A stretch of 64,000 nucleotides of DNA, from assembly GCF_902170565.1 (NCBI RefSeq), contig NZ_CABHXX010000074.1:1-64000 (forward strand), in the 5' to 3' direction. The notes under the pieces are model-generated. The model made no database searches, was not told where the DNA came from, and was given only the letters and a program-made list of their open reading frames with translations. The stretch comes from Yersinia thracica (GTDB taxonomy: Bacteria > Pseudomonadota > Gammaproteobacteria > Enterobacterales > Enterobacteriaceae). The translations under genes were made by a program, and so were the position numbers. Of the stretch, positions 55,454 through 64,000 are shown piece after piece. The stretch's first letter is position 1. Each line of letters begins with the position of its first letter.

Positions 55454-56458
55454 TTATTTGCGGCTTAAACTGCCGCGGCGGAACAGATTGCGGCGAATGC
55501 GGGTTAACCCCGGTTTCGGTTTATGAGGTTCATCTAAGCTAGCTAATACCAACTCCAGCACGCGCTCGGCAACATCACGGTGGCGCTGTGCCACCGCCAA
55601 TACTGGGCATTCGAGGAAATCCAACAGTTCATTATCACCAAAAGTAGCAATCGCCAGATTAGCAGGCAGACGGCCACTTTGTTTTAAAGTGACATCCATA
55701 ACGCCCTGTAACAGCTGGAATGAGGTGGTAAACAATGCCTGTGGCATTGGATGGGTCTTCAACCATTCAGCGAACAGCACACCCGCTGCGTCGCGCTCGT
55801 AGCTATTGGCATACAGGAAATCGACCTTGCGCGGATCATCTTTCCACGCCTCACGGAACCCCATCTCCCGCAGGAAGCTGACTGATAGTTCTGGCAGTGC
55901 GCCCAGATACAAGACGGACTCTGCCGGGAAAGAACGCAGCTCTTGCGCCAACATCTGTGCATCTTCTTGATCCGCACCGACGACACTGATGAAATGCTCC
56001 CGATCAAGTGCGCGATCAAGTGCAATTATCGGCAATGGATCATTTGCCCAGCGCTGATAAAACGGGTGCTCCGGCGGCAAGGCGGTGGAAACAATGATGG
56101 CGTCAACCTGGCGCTGCAACAAGTGCTCAATACAGCGCATTTCATTATCTGGTTGATCTTCAGAACAGGCGATCAGCAGTTGATAACCCCGCTGGCGAGC
56201 CTGTCGCTCCAAATAATTTGCGATACGGGTGTAGCTGGTATTCTCCAGATCCGGGATAACCAAGCCTATCGAACGGGTTCTGCCCGCGCGCAACCCTGCC
56301 GCGACAGCATTTGGGTGATAGTTATGTTCCCTGACAACCGCCATAACTTTGTCTACTGTTTTATCGCTGACCCGATACTGTTTCGCTTTGCCATTAATGA
56401 CATAACTGGCCGTAGTGCGCGAAACACCCGCAAGGCGCGCGATTTCATCCAGTTTCAC
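55454..56458 (-). CDS. cra: Catabolite repressor/activator Cra (FruR)
   Basis: A 334-residue LacI-family regulator. The helix-turn-helix is at the N-terminus ([31 protein letters not shown]), followed by a periplasmic-binding-type effector domain with [20 protein letters not shown]. It controls glycolysis versus gluconeogenesis in response to fructose phosphates. Translation starts with GTG, as in E. coli. The length equals the E. coli protein. Confidence 0.98.
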   Translation of the reverse strand: MKLDEIARLAGVSRTTASYVINGKAKQYRVSDKTVDKVMAVVREHNYHPNAVAAGLRAGRTRSIGLVIPDLENTSYTRIANYLERQARQRGYQLLIACSEDQPDNEMRCIEHLLQRQVDAIIVSTALPPEHPFYQRWANDPLPIIALDRALDREHFISVVGADQEDAQMLAQELRSFPAESVLYLGALPELSVSFLREMGFREAWKDDPRKVDFLYANSYERDAAGVLFAEWLKTHPMPQALFTTSFQLLQGVMDVTLKQSGRLPANLAIATFGDNELLDFLECPVLAVAQRHRDVAERVLELVLASLDEPHKPKPGLTRIRRNLFRRGSLSRK

Positions 56459-56511
56459 ATTGACCCCTTATAAACCCTGTAAAGTGATGTTGTAGGTTAG
56501 ACCAAGACGCC

Positions 56512-56638
56512 TATACCCTAAATAATTCGAGTTGCAGGAAAGCGGCAAGCGAGAAAATCCCGATGAGCTTACACAAGTAAGTGATTCGGGTGATTGAGTG
56601 CAGCCAACACATATGCAGCTTGAAGTATGACGGGTATA
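56512..56638 (+). repeat. ERIC repeat, copy C
   Basis: A 127 bp element bounded by TATACCC and GGGTATA, with AAAATCCCGATGAGCTTACA and GTAAGTGATTCGGGTGATTG. It lies between the ilvIH 3' end and cra, 54 bp upstream of the cra start codon, and ends about 100 bp before the ilvIH terminator. Confidence 0.92.
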
Positions 56639-56735
56639 TAGACATAGTTTAACCATGGATATGATCTAACCGCAGAACTCACTATTGAGCAACCGCTTTC
56701 ACTGCTATATAACGCTATCCAGGTTAAAAAATAAG

Positions 56736-56764
56736 AAAAAAAAAGCTCAACATACCTGCTGAGC
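56736..56764 (-). terminator. ilvIH terminator
   Basis: GCTCA (56745-56749) and TGAGC (56760-56764) form a short stem. The nine As at 56736-56744 give a long U-run on the minus strand. It lies 38 bp after the ilvH stop. Confidence 0.7.
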
Positions 56765-56801
56765 CTGATAATTGGAGATTAGTCAGTATTAATCACCATG
56801 A

Positions 56802-57296
56802 TTAACGCATTATCTTGTCGCCACGGGAGACACCGACAATACCGGAGCGAGCAACTTCAACAATTTCGGCCACTTCCCGCACCGCATTCAAAAATGCATC
56901 CAGTTTGTCGCTGGTGCCAGCAAGCTGCACGGTATAAAGCGTGGCGGTAACATCCACAATCTGCCCACGGAAAATTTCAGCGCAACGTTTTACTTCTTCA
57001 CGCCCATAACCGCTGGCCTGCAATTTCACCAGCATGATTTCGCGCTCAACATGTGACCCCGAAACCAACTCGCTAACCCGCAAGACATCCACCAGCTTAT
57101 GTAGCTGTTTTTCAATCTGTTCCAGAACTTTAGCATCACCCACAGTTTGGATGGTCATTCTGGACAGTGTTGGGTCATCGGTCGGCGCAACCGTCAAACT
57201 TTCAATGTTATAACCGCGCTGAGAAAACAGGCCGACCACTCTTGATAGGGCACCTGATTCGTTTTCCAGCAGAACTGATAAAATCCGGCGGCGCAT
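56802..57296 (-). CDS. ilvH: Acetolactate synthase III small (regulatory) subunit
   Basis: The 164-residue regulatory subunit confers valine feedback inhibition on IlvI. The N-terminal ACT domain ([40 protein letters not shown]) and the C-terminal domain [20 protein letters not shown] are clear. It starts 2 bp after ilvI, in one operon. Confidence 0.98.
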   Translation of the reverse strand: MRRRILSVLLENESGALSRVVGLFSQRGYNIESLTVAPTDDPTLSRMTIQTVGDAKVLEQIEKQLHKLVDVLRVSELVSGSHVEREIMLVKLQASGYGREEVKRCAEIFRGQIVDVTATLYTVQLAGTSDKLDAFLNAVREVAEIVEVARSGIVGVSRGDKIMR

Positions 57297-57298
57297 AA

Positions 57299-59026
57299 TT
57301 ATGTCCTCTCCGTTTTACTAAGCCACATTTCGTCCATGCCACCACCGCGAATCTGCATCGGGTAAACATGCTCTGTTTCATCGACAGTCACATCCACAAA
57401 TACCAGACGTTCAGTCTTGGATAATTGTGTCAAAGCATCGGCCAGTTTGCTTTCCAACTCATCCGGTGTCCGAATGGAAACACCAATATGGCCATAAGCT
57501 TCTGCCAATTTGACGAAATCAGGCAGAGAATCCATGTAAGACTGTGAATGTCGGCCAGAATAGATCATATCCTGCCATTGCTTCACCATACCGAGATAGC
57601 GGTTATTCAGGTTCAAAACCAACACGGGCAAGTTGTATTGCAGCGCGGTAGATAATTCCTGAATATTCATTTGGATACTGCCATCACCGGTGACACACAC
57701 CACGGTTTCTTTAGGTAAAGCCAGTTTCACTCCAAGGGCCGCAGGCAGACCAAAGCCCATGGTGCCCAAACCGCCGGAGTTGATCCAATGACGTGGTTTA
57801 TCAAAGGGATAGTAAAGTGCAGCGAACATTTGATGTTGACCTACATCAGAGGTGACATAAGCCTCACCTTTGGTCAGGCGATGCAGTGCTTCAATCACCG
57901 CCTGCGGTTTGATTTTGCCACTGTCTTTGTTGTAACTCAGGCAATCACGGGCACGCCACTGTTCAATGGATTGCCACCAATCACGCAAACTATCGAAATC
58001 TTGTGCGCAATCAATTTGCGGCAATAAGTCCAGCATTTGCGTCAAGACTTGTTTGGCATCGCCGACAATCGGGATATCCGCTTCCACAGTTTTTGATATA
58101 GATGTTGGGTCGATATCAATATGCACCACAGTTGCATTCGGGCAATATTTCGCCAGATTATTGGTGGTGCGGTCATCAAAGCGCACGCCCACGGCAAAAA
58201 TCAAATCAGTATTATGCATGGCCATATTGGCCTCAAACGTCCCGTGCATTCCCAACATGCCGACACTTTGACGATGAGTCCCCGGGAAGCTGCCCAACCC
58301 CATCAGAGAGCTGGTGACCGGTAAATTCAGCTTCTCGGCAAATATTAGTAACTCTGGGTGGCAAGCTGAGTTAATCGCCCCGCCCCCGACATACATAATC
58401 GGCTTTTTAGCCGCCAAAATAGTTTGCAGCGCGCGTTTAATCTGCCCGCGATGACCTTGCACCGTCGGATTATAAGAGCGCAAGCTGACCTGCTCTGGAT
58501 AGGCATAAGGCATTTTGACCGCTGGGCCAACAATATCCTTTGGCAGATCAATAACCACCGGCCCAGGACGGCCTGTCGACGCCAGATAAAATGCTTTTTT
58601 CAATACAGTTGGAATATCTTCGGTGCGCTTAACCAGGAAGCTGTGTTTAACCACTGGGCGGGAGATCCCCACCATGTCACATTCCTGAAAAGCATCGTAG
58701 CCAATCAGTGAGCTCGGTACCTGGCCAGAAAGCACCACCATCGGCACTGAATCCATATACGCCGTCGCAATACCGGTAATCGCATTGGTTGCACCGGGGC
58801 CGGACGTCACCAGCACCACACCAACCTCGCCCGTAGCTCGTGCATAACCATCGGCCATGTGAACCGCACCTTGTTCGTGGCGCACCAGCACGTGATCGAT
58901 GCCTCCGACCCGGTGCAGGGCATCGTAGATATCAAGTACGGCCCCGCCGGGATAACCGAATACATGCTTAACGCCCTGATCGATTAACGATCGGACAACC
59001 ATCTCGGCTCCTGACAACATCTCCAT
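57299..59026 (-). CDS. ilvI: Acetolactate synthase III large (catalytic) subunit
   Basis: A 575-residue thiamine-diphosphate enzyme for valine, leucine and isoleucine synthesis. The ATG at 59026 ([20 protein letters not shown]) follows GGAGGC and aligns with E. coli; in-frame ATGs at 59056 and 59101 lack such sites. [15 protein letters not shown] and [19 protein letters not shown] form the ThDP glutamate region. [20 protein letters not shown] with [20 protein letters not shown] binds the diphosphate. It ends with the conserved [14 protein letters not shown]. Confidence 0.98.
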   Translation of the reverse strand: MEMLSGAEMVVRSLIDQGVKHVFGYPGGAVLDIYDALHRVGGIDHVLVRHEQGAVHMADGYARATGEVGVVLVTSGPGATNAITGIATAYMDSVPMVVLSGQVPSSLIGYDAFQECDMVGISRPVVKHSFLVKRTEDIPTVLKKAFYLASTGRPGPVVIDLPKDIVGPAVKMPYAYPEQVSLRSYNPTVQGHRGQIKRALQTILAAKKPIMYVGGGAINSACHPELLIFAEKLNLPVTSSLMGLGSFPGTHRQSVGMLGMHGTFEANMAMHNTDLIFAVGVRFDDRTTNNLAKYCPNATVVHIDIDPTSISKTVEADIPIVGDAKQVLTQMLDLLPQIDCAQDFDSLRDWWQSIEQWRARDCLSYNKDSGKIKPQAVIEALHRLTKGEAYVTSDVGQHQMFAALYYPFDKPRHWINSGGLGTMGFGLPAALGVKLALPKETVVCVTGDGSIQMNIQELSTALQYNLPVLVLNLNNRYLGMVKQWQDMIYSGRHSQSYMDSLPDFVKLAEAYGHIGVSIRTPDELESKLADALTQLSKTERLVFVDVTVDETEHVYPMQIRGGGMDEMWLSKTERT

Positions 59027-59476
59027 GGGTTTTGCCTCCAGGCTTAGTTTGCTCATTGGATAACGGGAAATCATTTCCACGAAACCCGGTAGGAAAGGCA
59101 CAACGCCCTGTATTCCTATTCTTTGCTTGTTATTATTTGGATATTTATTAACGTAACTAACTTATTAACATAACGTCAGAATTTCTGGCAAGCAAACAAC
59201 AATTCTCTCAACTAAAGGCAATTCTGTCGGCCACACCCTGCATTTGGCTTTATTCTGAAAATAAAACACTGCCTGAGGATGGGAATTCTTGTTTTTAACG
59301 TCGCATTAACACCCAATTATAGAACTAAATCAGGCTGAGAATTTTTACTCATTGGAGACAGTAAAATAACCGCTGCGCTGCAAAGAGAGGGGGGAAGAGA
59401 AACTGCTGGGCAGAAAGTCAGCAATGGCCGATATCATCAGACAGATACCGGCCAATGCAGTGAAAACATTGATGGG
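59027..59476. other. ilvIH upstream region
   Basis: About 450 bp with no gene. Its left half is AT-rich (repeated TTATTAAC) and should hold the ilvIH promoter, which in E. coli is activated by Lrp from several upstream sites. At 59425-59454 GGCCGATATC and GATACCGGCC form a hairpin with one G-U pair just past the acyl-CoA synthetase stop; it lacks a U-run and may be a weak terminator. Confidence 0.5.
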
Positions 59477-61276
59477 TTAATCGCGGTACATGGAGTCAAT
59501 TTCATTCTGGTAGTTCTGGAGAATGATTTTACGCCGTAATTTCATGGTAGGTGTCAATTCACCCATTTCCATCGTGAAGGCCTGTGGCAACAGAGTAAAG
59601 CGCTTAACTTGCTCGAACTTTGCCAGCTCTTTTTGCATATCTTTCAGCCGTTGCTCGAACAAACTGACAATATGACTATGACGTAACAGTTCGAGCCGGT
59701 CATGATATTTCAGGTTTATCGAATGCGCATATTCTTCCAGCGATTCGAAACACGGGACAATCAGCGCCGAAACAAATTTGCGGGTATCGGCAATAATCGC
59801 AACTTGCTCGATAAAGCGATCCTGGTTTAGAGTGCCTTCAATCATCTGCGGCGCAATGTATTTTCCGCCCGATGTTTTCATCAAATCTTTCAGCCGCTCG
59901 GTGATGAATAAATTCCCCTGAGCATCTAGCGCACCAGCATCACCGGTTTTGAGCCAACCATCCTCAGTGAAAGATTCTGCGGTCTCTTGGGGTTTATTGA
60001 AATAGCCGCGCATGACGACTGGGCCGCGCACTTGAATTTCATTTTCAGCGCCCAAACGCACCTCAATCCCCGGTAATGGCTTACCGATAGAACCAAACCG
60101 GAAGTCTTTATCCTCCCAACAAGAAACGGTGGCGCAGGTCTCTGTCATGCCATAGCCGTACTTGATATTGACGCCAATGGCCTGGAAAAACAGAAGAATA
60201 TTGTCATCCAGCCGTGCACCCGCGGCCGGTAAGAAACGTACTTTTCCCCCCAGCAGGGCGCGCAACTTACTCAATACCAGACGATCCGCCAACTTAAACA
60301 TTTGCTCTGAGAGCCACGAGGAAGTTTGCCCACGTTGCAAGGCTTGGAATTTGCGCTCGCCACACCGAACCGCCCAATTAAATAACATCCGGCGATGCCA
60401 TTTTGCCGAGGCAACTTTGTCATTTATAGCGCTGAACACTTTCTCGTAGAAACGTGGAACCGCACACATCACCGTCGGTTTTACTGCCTGCATCGCGGCA
60501 CGCACCCAATTGGTGTCACTGATATACACATTTTGCGCGCCGGTATGCATGACATAGAAACTCCAGGCCCGCTCAAACACATGGGACAGCGGTAGGAAAC
60601 TAAGGGAGGTATCTTCAGATGTCAGAGTCAAGCGCTGGTCATGCAAATAGAGCTGAGCGGCCATATTCCGGTACTCCAGCATCACGCCTTTCGGCTCGCC
60701 GGTCGTGCCCGAGGTATAAATCAATGTGAATAAATCACTTAAATCACAACCCTCTATACGTGCGGTTAATAAATGCTGCTGGACCGCATCAGGCTGCTGT
60801 TCAAAATCCGCTAAATACTGGGCATATTCGCAGCCACGCAAATCTACATGGGGGTCTAATACCACAATTTGGCTCAGTTGTGGGCATAGCGGCTTGAGGG
60901 TGATTGCGACATCAAACTGTGCTTGTCCACCGACAAATAAAATGCGCACATCAGCATCATTCATGACATAAACAGCTTGAGCTGTTGTATTGGTGGCATA
61001 CAAGGGCACACTCACACCGCGTATTTGTAAAATAGCTAAATCGGCTAATGACCAAGCCATGCTGTTATTAGCAAAAATCCCAACACGCTCCTGGATTGCA
61101 ACCCCCAAGGACAACAAAGCCGCTGAAATCCGCGTCACATGAGTATCAATCTGCCGCCAGGTCAGTCGATTTTCGCCTTCTGGCGACCATTCACGGAACG
61201 CGACCTTGTCAGCTCTCTGGCTTATTTGTTGGCGCAAACGGCGCACAAGGTGATATTTATCTAATAGTTGAGTCAT
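59477..61276 (-). CDS. Long-chain acyl-CoA synthetase (AMP-binding family, FAA1-like)
   Basis: A 599-residue adenylate-forming enzyme. I chose the ATG at 61276 (MTQLLDKYHLVRRLRQQISQ); the frame opens at 61357 with an unconvincing N-terminus. It has the AMP signature LIYTSGTTGEPKGVML, then LSFLPLSHVFERAWSFYVM, YGYGMTETCATVSCW, GWLKTGDAGALDAQGNLFIT and a C-terminal KTSGGKYIAPQMIEG with the likely catalytic Lys. It resembles the eukaryote-like long-chain FAA1 group more than E. coli FadD. Its product probably activates long-chain fatty acids, but the substrate is not shown. It is inserted between leuO and ilvI, absent at this site in E. coli. Confidence 0.88.
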   Translation of the reverse strand: MTQLLDKYHLVRRLRQQISQRADKVAFREWSPEGENRLTWRQIDTHVTRISAALLSLGVAIQERVGIFANNSMAWSLADLAILQIRGVSVPLYATNTTAQAVYVMNDADVRILFVGGQAQFDVAITLKPLCPQLSQIVVLDPHVDLRGCEYAQYLADFEQQPDAVQQHLLTARIEGCDLSDLFTLIYTSGTTGEPKGVMLEYRNMAAQLYLHDQRLTLTSEDTSLSFLPLSHVFERAWSFYVMHTGAQNVYISDTNWVRAAMQAVKPTVMCAVPRFYEKVFSAINDKVASAKWHRRMLFNWAVRCGERKFQALQRGQTSSWLSEQMFKLADRLVLSKLRALLGGKVRFLPAAGARLDDNILLFFQAIGVNIKYGYGMTETCATVSCWEDKDFRFGSIGKPLPGIEVRLGAENEIQVRGPVVMRGYFNKPQETAESFTEDGWLKTGDAGALDAQGNLFITERLKDLMKTSGGKYIAPQMIEGTLNQDRFIEQVAIIADTRKFVSALIVPCFESLEEYAHSINLKYHDRLELLRHSHIVSLFEQRLKDMQKELAKFEQVKRFTLLPQAFTMEMGELTPTMKLRRKIILQNYQNEIDSMYRD

Positions 61277-61594
61277 AACATCGCAGCTCGCTGAGAAATC
61301 ATTTGTTAAAGTGTACCACTGCTTTTGCTTATGGCCTTTCAGCTTACAGTCGTTCACTTTTTTTCGCGCAGTCTACCCACTCTATCGCTTATGGCAAACA
61401 AAATTCAGCGCAGAAGTGTGAGCTGAAATAGATTTTGACGAAAAATACAGCATTCAGGACGACAAAAAGGGAACTCAGACGGGTAAGAATATTATGCTGG
61501 ATGGGAGACAAAAAGATTCATTTTAAATTAGGCTACTGCCCTTGCCTGCCACTGAGAATAAAACCATTTCAGCAGCAGGACTTAATGATAATAA
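61277..61594. other. Spacer between leuO and the acyl-CoA synthetase
   Basis: About 320 bp without a gene. An imperfect inverted repeat near 61545-61580 just past leuO may be a terminator, but its pairing is interrupted. The acyl-CoA synthetase promoter should lie here; I could not identify it. Confidence 0.4.
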
Positions 61595-62551
61595 TTAAGA
61601 AGGAATACTAAGCTGGCCGAGTAATTCTTTCATCCACTGATGTCCCTTATCTCTATCCGTTGATTCATGCCAAGTGAGGTAACATGAGCGGCACGTGTCC
61701 TCCCACGGTAACGGGATAAGTTTCAGATTAAGGGCCTCACTGTATGTTTGAACTAACCAACGAGGAGCAATTGCAACAAGGCTAGTTTGAGAGACAATAT
61801 TCAGCACACTGTTCATATCAGTACTTTCATAAGCAATAGTTTGACTACTGATGGCCGACTCATAATAAAGTTCACTGAAAGAACCCACTTTATCTAAGGA
61901 CACCACCGCATGTAATTCAGAAAGAAGTTGTTCTTGAGTAATTGAATTATCAATACGCGGATGATCTTTAGACACTGCCAAAACGGACTCATCTTGGGAC
62001 AGTGATATATCATGGAAATCGGAACGCTCGAACTTGGTATAACCGATAACAAACTCGGTTTCTTGATAACGTAACTGATGTTCAATATTCTCATTAAGAT
62101 AAGATCTAATAATGAGCTGAACACTGGGTGCTAATTGATTAACCTGCTGTATGATTTGTGCGGTTAGCCTAATATCCAGAGGGCTACAAATAGATAAATT
62201 AAATACTCGCCCACTATTTTTGGCTTCAAACCCCGCACCTGGCAACTCATTTTGCACTAATTGTAATGCCTGTCGTACCGGCCCAAAAAGCTGGCGCGCT
62301 CTGGCTGTTGGCTGAATACCTCGGCCATAACGAACAAACAGCTCGTCATTAAACATCACTTTGAGACGAGCTACGGCGTTACTCACTGCAGGCTGGGACA
62401 TCCCCAGTGACTGTGCCGCACGTGTCACATTATGCATTTGCATCACAGCATCGAAAACAGTTAATAGATTGAGGTCGACACTGCGTAAATGAACGTCGCT
62501 CCCTTCCTTTTTAGTGACTTGACTGTCGATTCCTAAGTTATGTTCAAACAT
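61595..62551 (-). CDS. leuO: LysR-family global regulator LeuO
   Basis: A 318-residue regulator. The ATG at 62551 ([19 protein letters not shown]) follows GGAG; a GTG four codons upstream is less likely. The N-terminal winged helix reads [40 protein letters not shown], then [20 protein letters not shown], identical in layout to E. coli LeuO. LeuO antagonises H-NS at many loci. It is divergent from leuL-leuA, as in E. coli. Confidence 0.97.
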   Translation of the reverse strand: MFEHNLGIDSQVTKKEGSDVHLRSVDLNLLTVFDAVMQMHNVTRAAQSLGMSQPAVSNAVARLKVMFNDELFVRYGRGIQPTARARQLFGPVRQALQLVQNELPGAGFEAKNSGRVFNLSICSPLDIRLTAQIIQQVNQLAPSVQLIIRSYLNENIEHQLRYQETEFVIGYTKFERSDFHDISLSQDESVLAVSKDHPRIDNSITQEQLLSELHAVVSLDKVGSFSELYYESAISSQTIAYESTDMNSVLNIVSQTSLVAIAPRWLVQTYSEALNLKLIPLPWEDTCRSCYLTWHESTDRDKGHQWMKELLGQLSIPS

Positions 62552-63392
62552 GCTTAACTCCACTAAGCTTTATGCAGATGGCATGATTAATAAATAACCT
62601 CATAGATATTTATTATTGTTTCAAAATATCTTTGAACACTTATCATTAATAATACCAATGTTCTCTTTAATACCTTAAGAGGTAAAATCGAGTCTCATCC
62701 TTGTATAAGTGTGAAAATATAAATCACACCTAATGCATTTGGTGATCAGTAAAACCCATAGGCAAATATATAAACAAGAAGAATATGCAAAATATTTTGC
62801 ATGGTAAATAAAATCAATCTACATTGTCAATATTAAGGCCATGCCTCATCAATGTTAATAATAGAACTTTTGACATGTTCACATCACAAAATGAGAGGAT
62901 TAACAACTATGGCATTAATGAATAATAAATTCTTCACTTATAACTTATTAACCCTTAATTATATTAAAAAAAACACAAAAAACATAAAATACCTCACTAA
63001 ATCTAATTATAATTAATATAAATAGTCATGAATTATATAATCCTAGAACAAATATATTCATTAAGATAAAATAACTGCTGTGTAAATTCACTATCTGTAT
63101 AAAAAATAAGACTGCCTGCGGTTAATTATTAACCTGTTAATTTAATTATCCCTCAACAGAGTATAAAAACCCACTAACCAGAGCCACGGAGAGAAAGTAA
63201 ACAGGCCATCAGTTCATCACATAGACAAAAAGCATAATCCCCCACATTTTGAGTATTATGCCAAACAATGCAAAATCCACGGTTTAGATAGTCAGATTAA
63301 AAATCTTTATAAATTAATTTTTAAGTTTTTTATGTCGCTATACTGAATTCAGTATCCTCGTAACCAGTTGAACACGCCATTTTAAACAAATG
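62552..63392. other. Very AT-rich spacer between leuO and leuL
   Basis: About 840 bp rich in A/T tracts and TTAATTAT-like runs, with no supported gene. In E. coli the equivalent region is a LeuO/H-NS binding relay between leuO and leuABCD; the composition here fits that. No distinct operator could be assigned by eye. Confidence 0.6.
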
Positions 63393-63421
63393 TTGACACA
63401 ACCATAGAATTCACGTATCAA
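63393..63421 (+). promoter_or_regulatory. leu operon promoter
   Basis: A perfect TTGACA (63393-63398) is separated by 17 bases from TATCAA (63416-63421), about 45 bp upstream of the leuL start. Confidence 0.75.
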
Positions 63422-63464
63422 TTTAGGCAACGCAATATTTTAACCAATGAGAAACTGAAAAATT

Positions 63465-63548
63465 ATGTTCTACTCAACCCGTCTACTAGGCCTACTACTC
63501 AACGCATCTCACTTGCGCGGTATGTTGGTGGACGGAAATCAGAACTGA
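63465..63548 (+). CDS. leuL: leu operon leader peptide
   Basis: A 27-residue leader (start [19 protein letters not shown]) with seven leucines, five of them in LLGLLL and four of these written with the rare codon CTA. It ends 22 bp before the attenuator stem. Ribosome stalling at Leu codons when charged tRNA-Leu is scarce allows leuABCD transcription. The pattern LLGLLLNAS is shared with E. coli LeuL. Confidence 0.93.
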
Positions 63549-63570
63549 TTCAGTCATCAAGATTAACAAG

Positions 63571-63597
63571 CCCGCGCAAATGCGCGGGTTTTTTTTT
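63571..63597 (+). terminator. leu attenuator
   Basis: CCCGCGCA (63571-63578) pairs with TGCGCGGG (63581-63588), followed by nine Ts. This is the terminator arm of leucine attenuation, between leuL and leuA. Confidence 0.95.
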
Positions 63598-63637
63598 ACC
63601 CGCTAAGCGCAAATGTAAACACGACAAGGAACAACCC

Positions 63638-64000
63638 ATGAGCCAACAAGTCATTATTTTCGATACAACCTTGCGCGATGGTGAACAAGCATTGCAAGCC
63701 AGCTTAAGTGTGAAAGAAAAGCTGCAAATTGCGTTAGCATTGGAAAGAATGGGTGTCGATATCATGGAAGTCGGTTTCCCGGTTTCCTCCCCTGGCGATT
63801 TTGAGTCAGTTCGCACCATTGCCCAGCAAGTAAAAAATAGCCGGGTTTGCGCCTTGGCGCGCTGTGTCGACAAAGATATAGATGTTGCCGCTGAAGCTTT
63901 GCGTATTGCTGAAGCATTCCGAATTCATGTGTTTTTGGCGACCTCCACCTTACATATTGAATCCAAATTAAAGCGCTCGTTTGATGATGTGTTGGCGATG
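63638..64000 (+). CDS. leuA: 2-isopropylmalate synthase (5' part, cut by window end)
   Basis: The first 121 codons of leu[21 protein letters not shown] with the metal-binding DTTLRDGEQ, then [20 protein letters not shown] and [20 protein letters not shown]. The product makes 2-isopropylmalate from acetyl-CoA and 2-oxoisovalerate, the first leucine-specific step. AAGGA lies 8 bases upstream of the ATG. It is controlled by the leuL attenuator; the C-terminal Leu-sensing domain lies beyond the window. Confidence 0.98.

Noticed and set aside
59027-59101. N-terminal extension of IlvI
   Set aside because: Not present in E. coli IlvI; the ATG at 59026 has a strong GGAGG site.
63550-63873. Minus-strand frame over leuA
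   Set aside because: Antisense shadow of leuA and the attenuator.

Overview
The window is a chromosomal segment of an enterobacterium, most likely a Yersinia of the Y. enterocolitica type. The core gene order matches the E. coli 2-minute region: leuA-leuL-leuO, ilvIH, cra, the complete dcw division and cell-wall cluster, secM-secA-mutT, yacG-zapD-coaE, guaC, hofCB-ppdD, nadC, ampDE, aroP, pdhR-aceEF-lpd, acnB, yacL. It also has Yersinia-style differences: a two-lipoyl AceF, several ERIC repeats, alaE between mraZ and cra, an acyl-CoA synthetase between leuO and ilvI, and a DUF721 gene between lpxC and secM. No rRNA, tRNA, insertion sequence, prophage or CRISPR array was seen. The species call is inference from gene content and remembered protein sequences, not from a search.

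Region 1 (1-4.8 kb): the N-terminal ~1,090 codons of a very large two-partner-secretion exoprotein (haemagglutinin/CdiA-like, cut by the window edge), a YddG-type exporter, and yacL. Region 2 (5-13.2 kb): acnB, followed by an accessory block lying between acnB and lpd. The block holds an FepA-type enterobactin receptor, a divergent AraC-family regulator sharing a Fur-box-containing intergenic region with it, and an unrecognised AT-rich gene. That gene encodes a secreted protein whose C-terminal half has the layout of an ADP-ribosyltransferase (YRG, FSTT, ARTT loop), but with an arginine where the catalytic second Glu of ExE is expected. This is the most novel-looking item in the window.

Region 3 (13.2-22.3 kb): pyruvate dehydrogenase operon pdhR-aceE-aceF-lpd with a clear PdhR operator, plus aroP. 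A self-complementary three-way-junction-like element sits in the pdhR-aceE gap. Region 4 (22.3-32 kb): ampDE, nadC, the orphan type IV pilus genes ppdD-hofB-hofC, guaC, coaE-zapD-yacG and mutT. Region 5 (32-54 kb): secM-secA with a SecM arrest peptide that differs from the E. coli motif, a divergent DciA-like gene, lpxC, and the uninterrupted dcw cluster mraZ to ftsZ, read from a well preserved mraZ promoter with MraZ boxes.

Region 6 (54-64 kb): alaE, cra, ilvIH, a long-chain acyl-CoA synthetase, leuO, a ~0.9 kb AT-rich leuO-leuL spacer, the leuL attenuator and the start of leuA. Most genes are housekeeping and tightly packed, with many 1-14 bp overlaps. Four ERIC repeats lie at gene boundaries, one of them inside the coaE-zapD-yacG unit.
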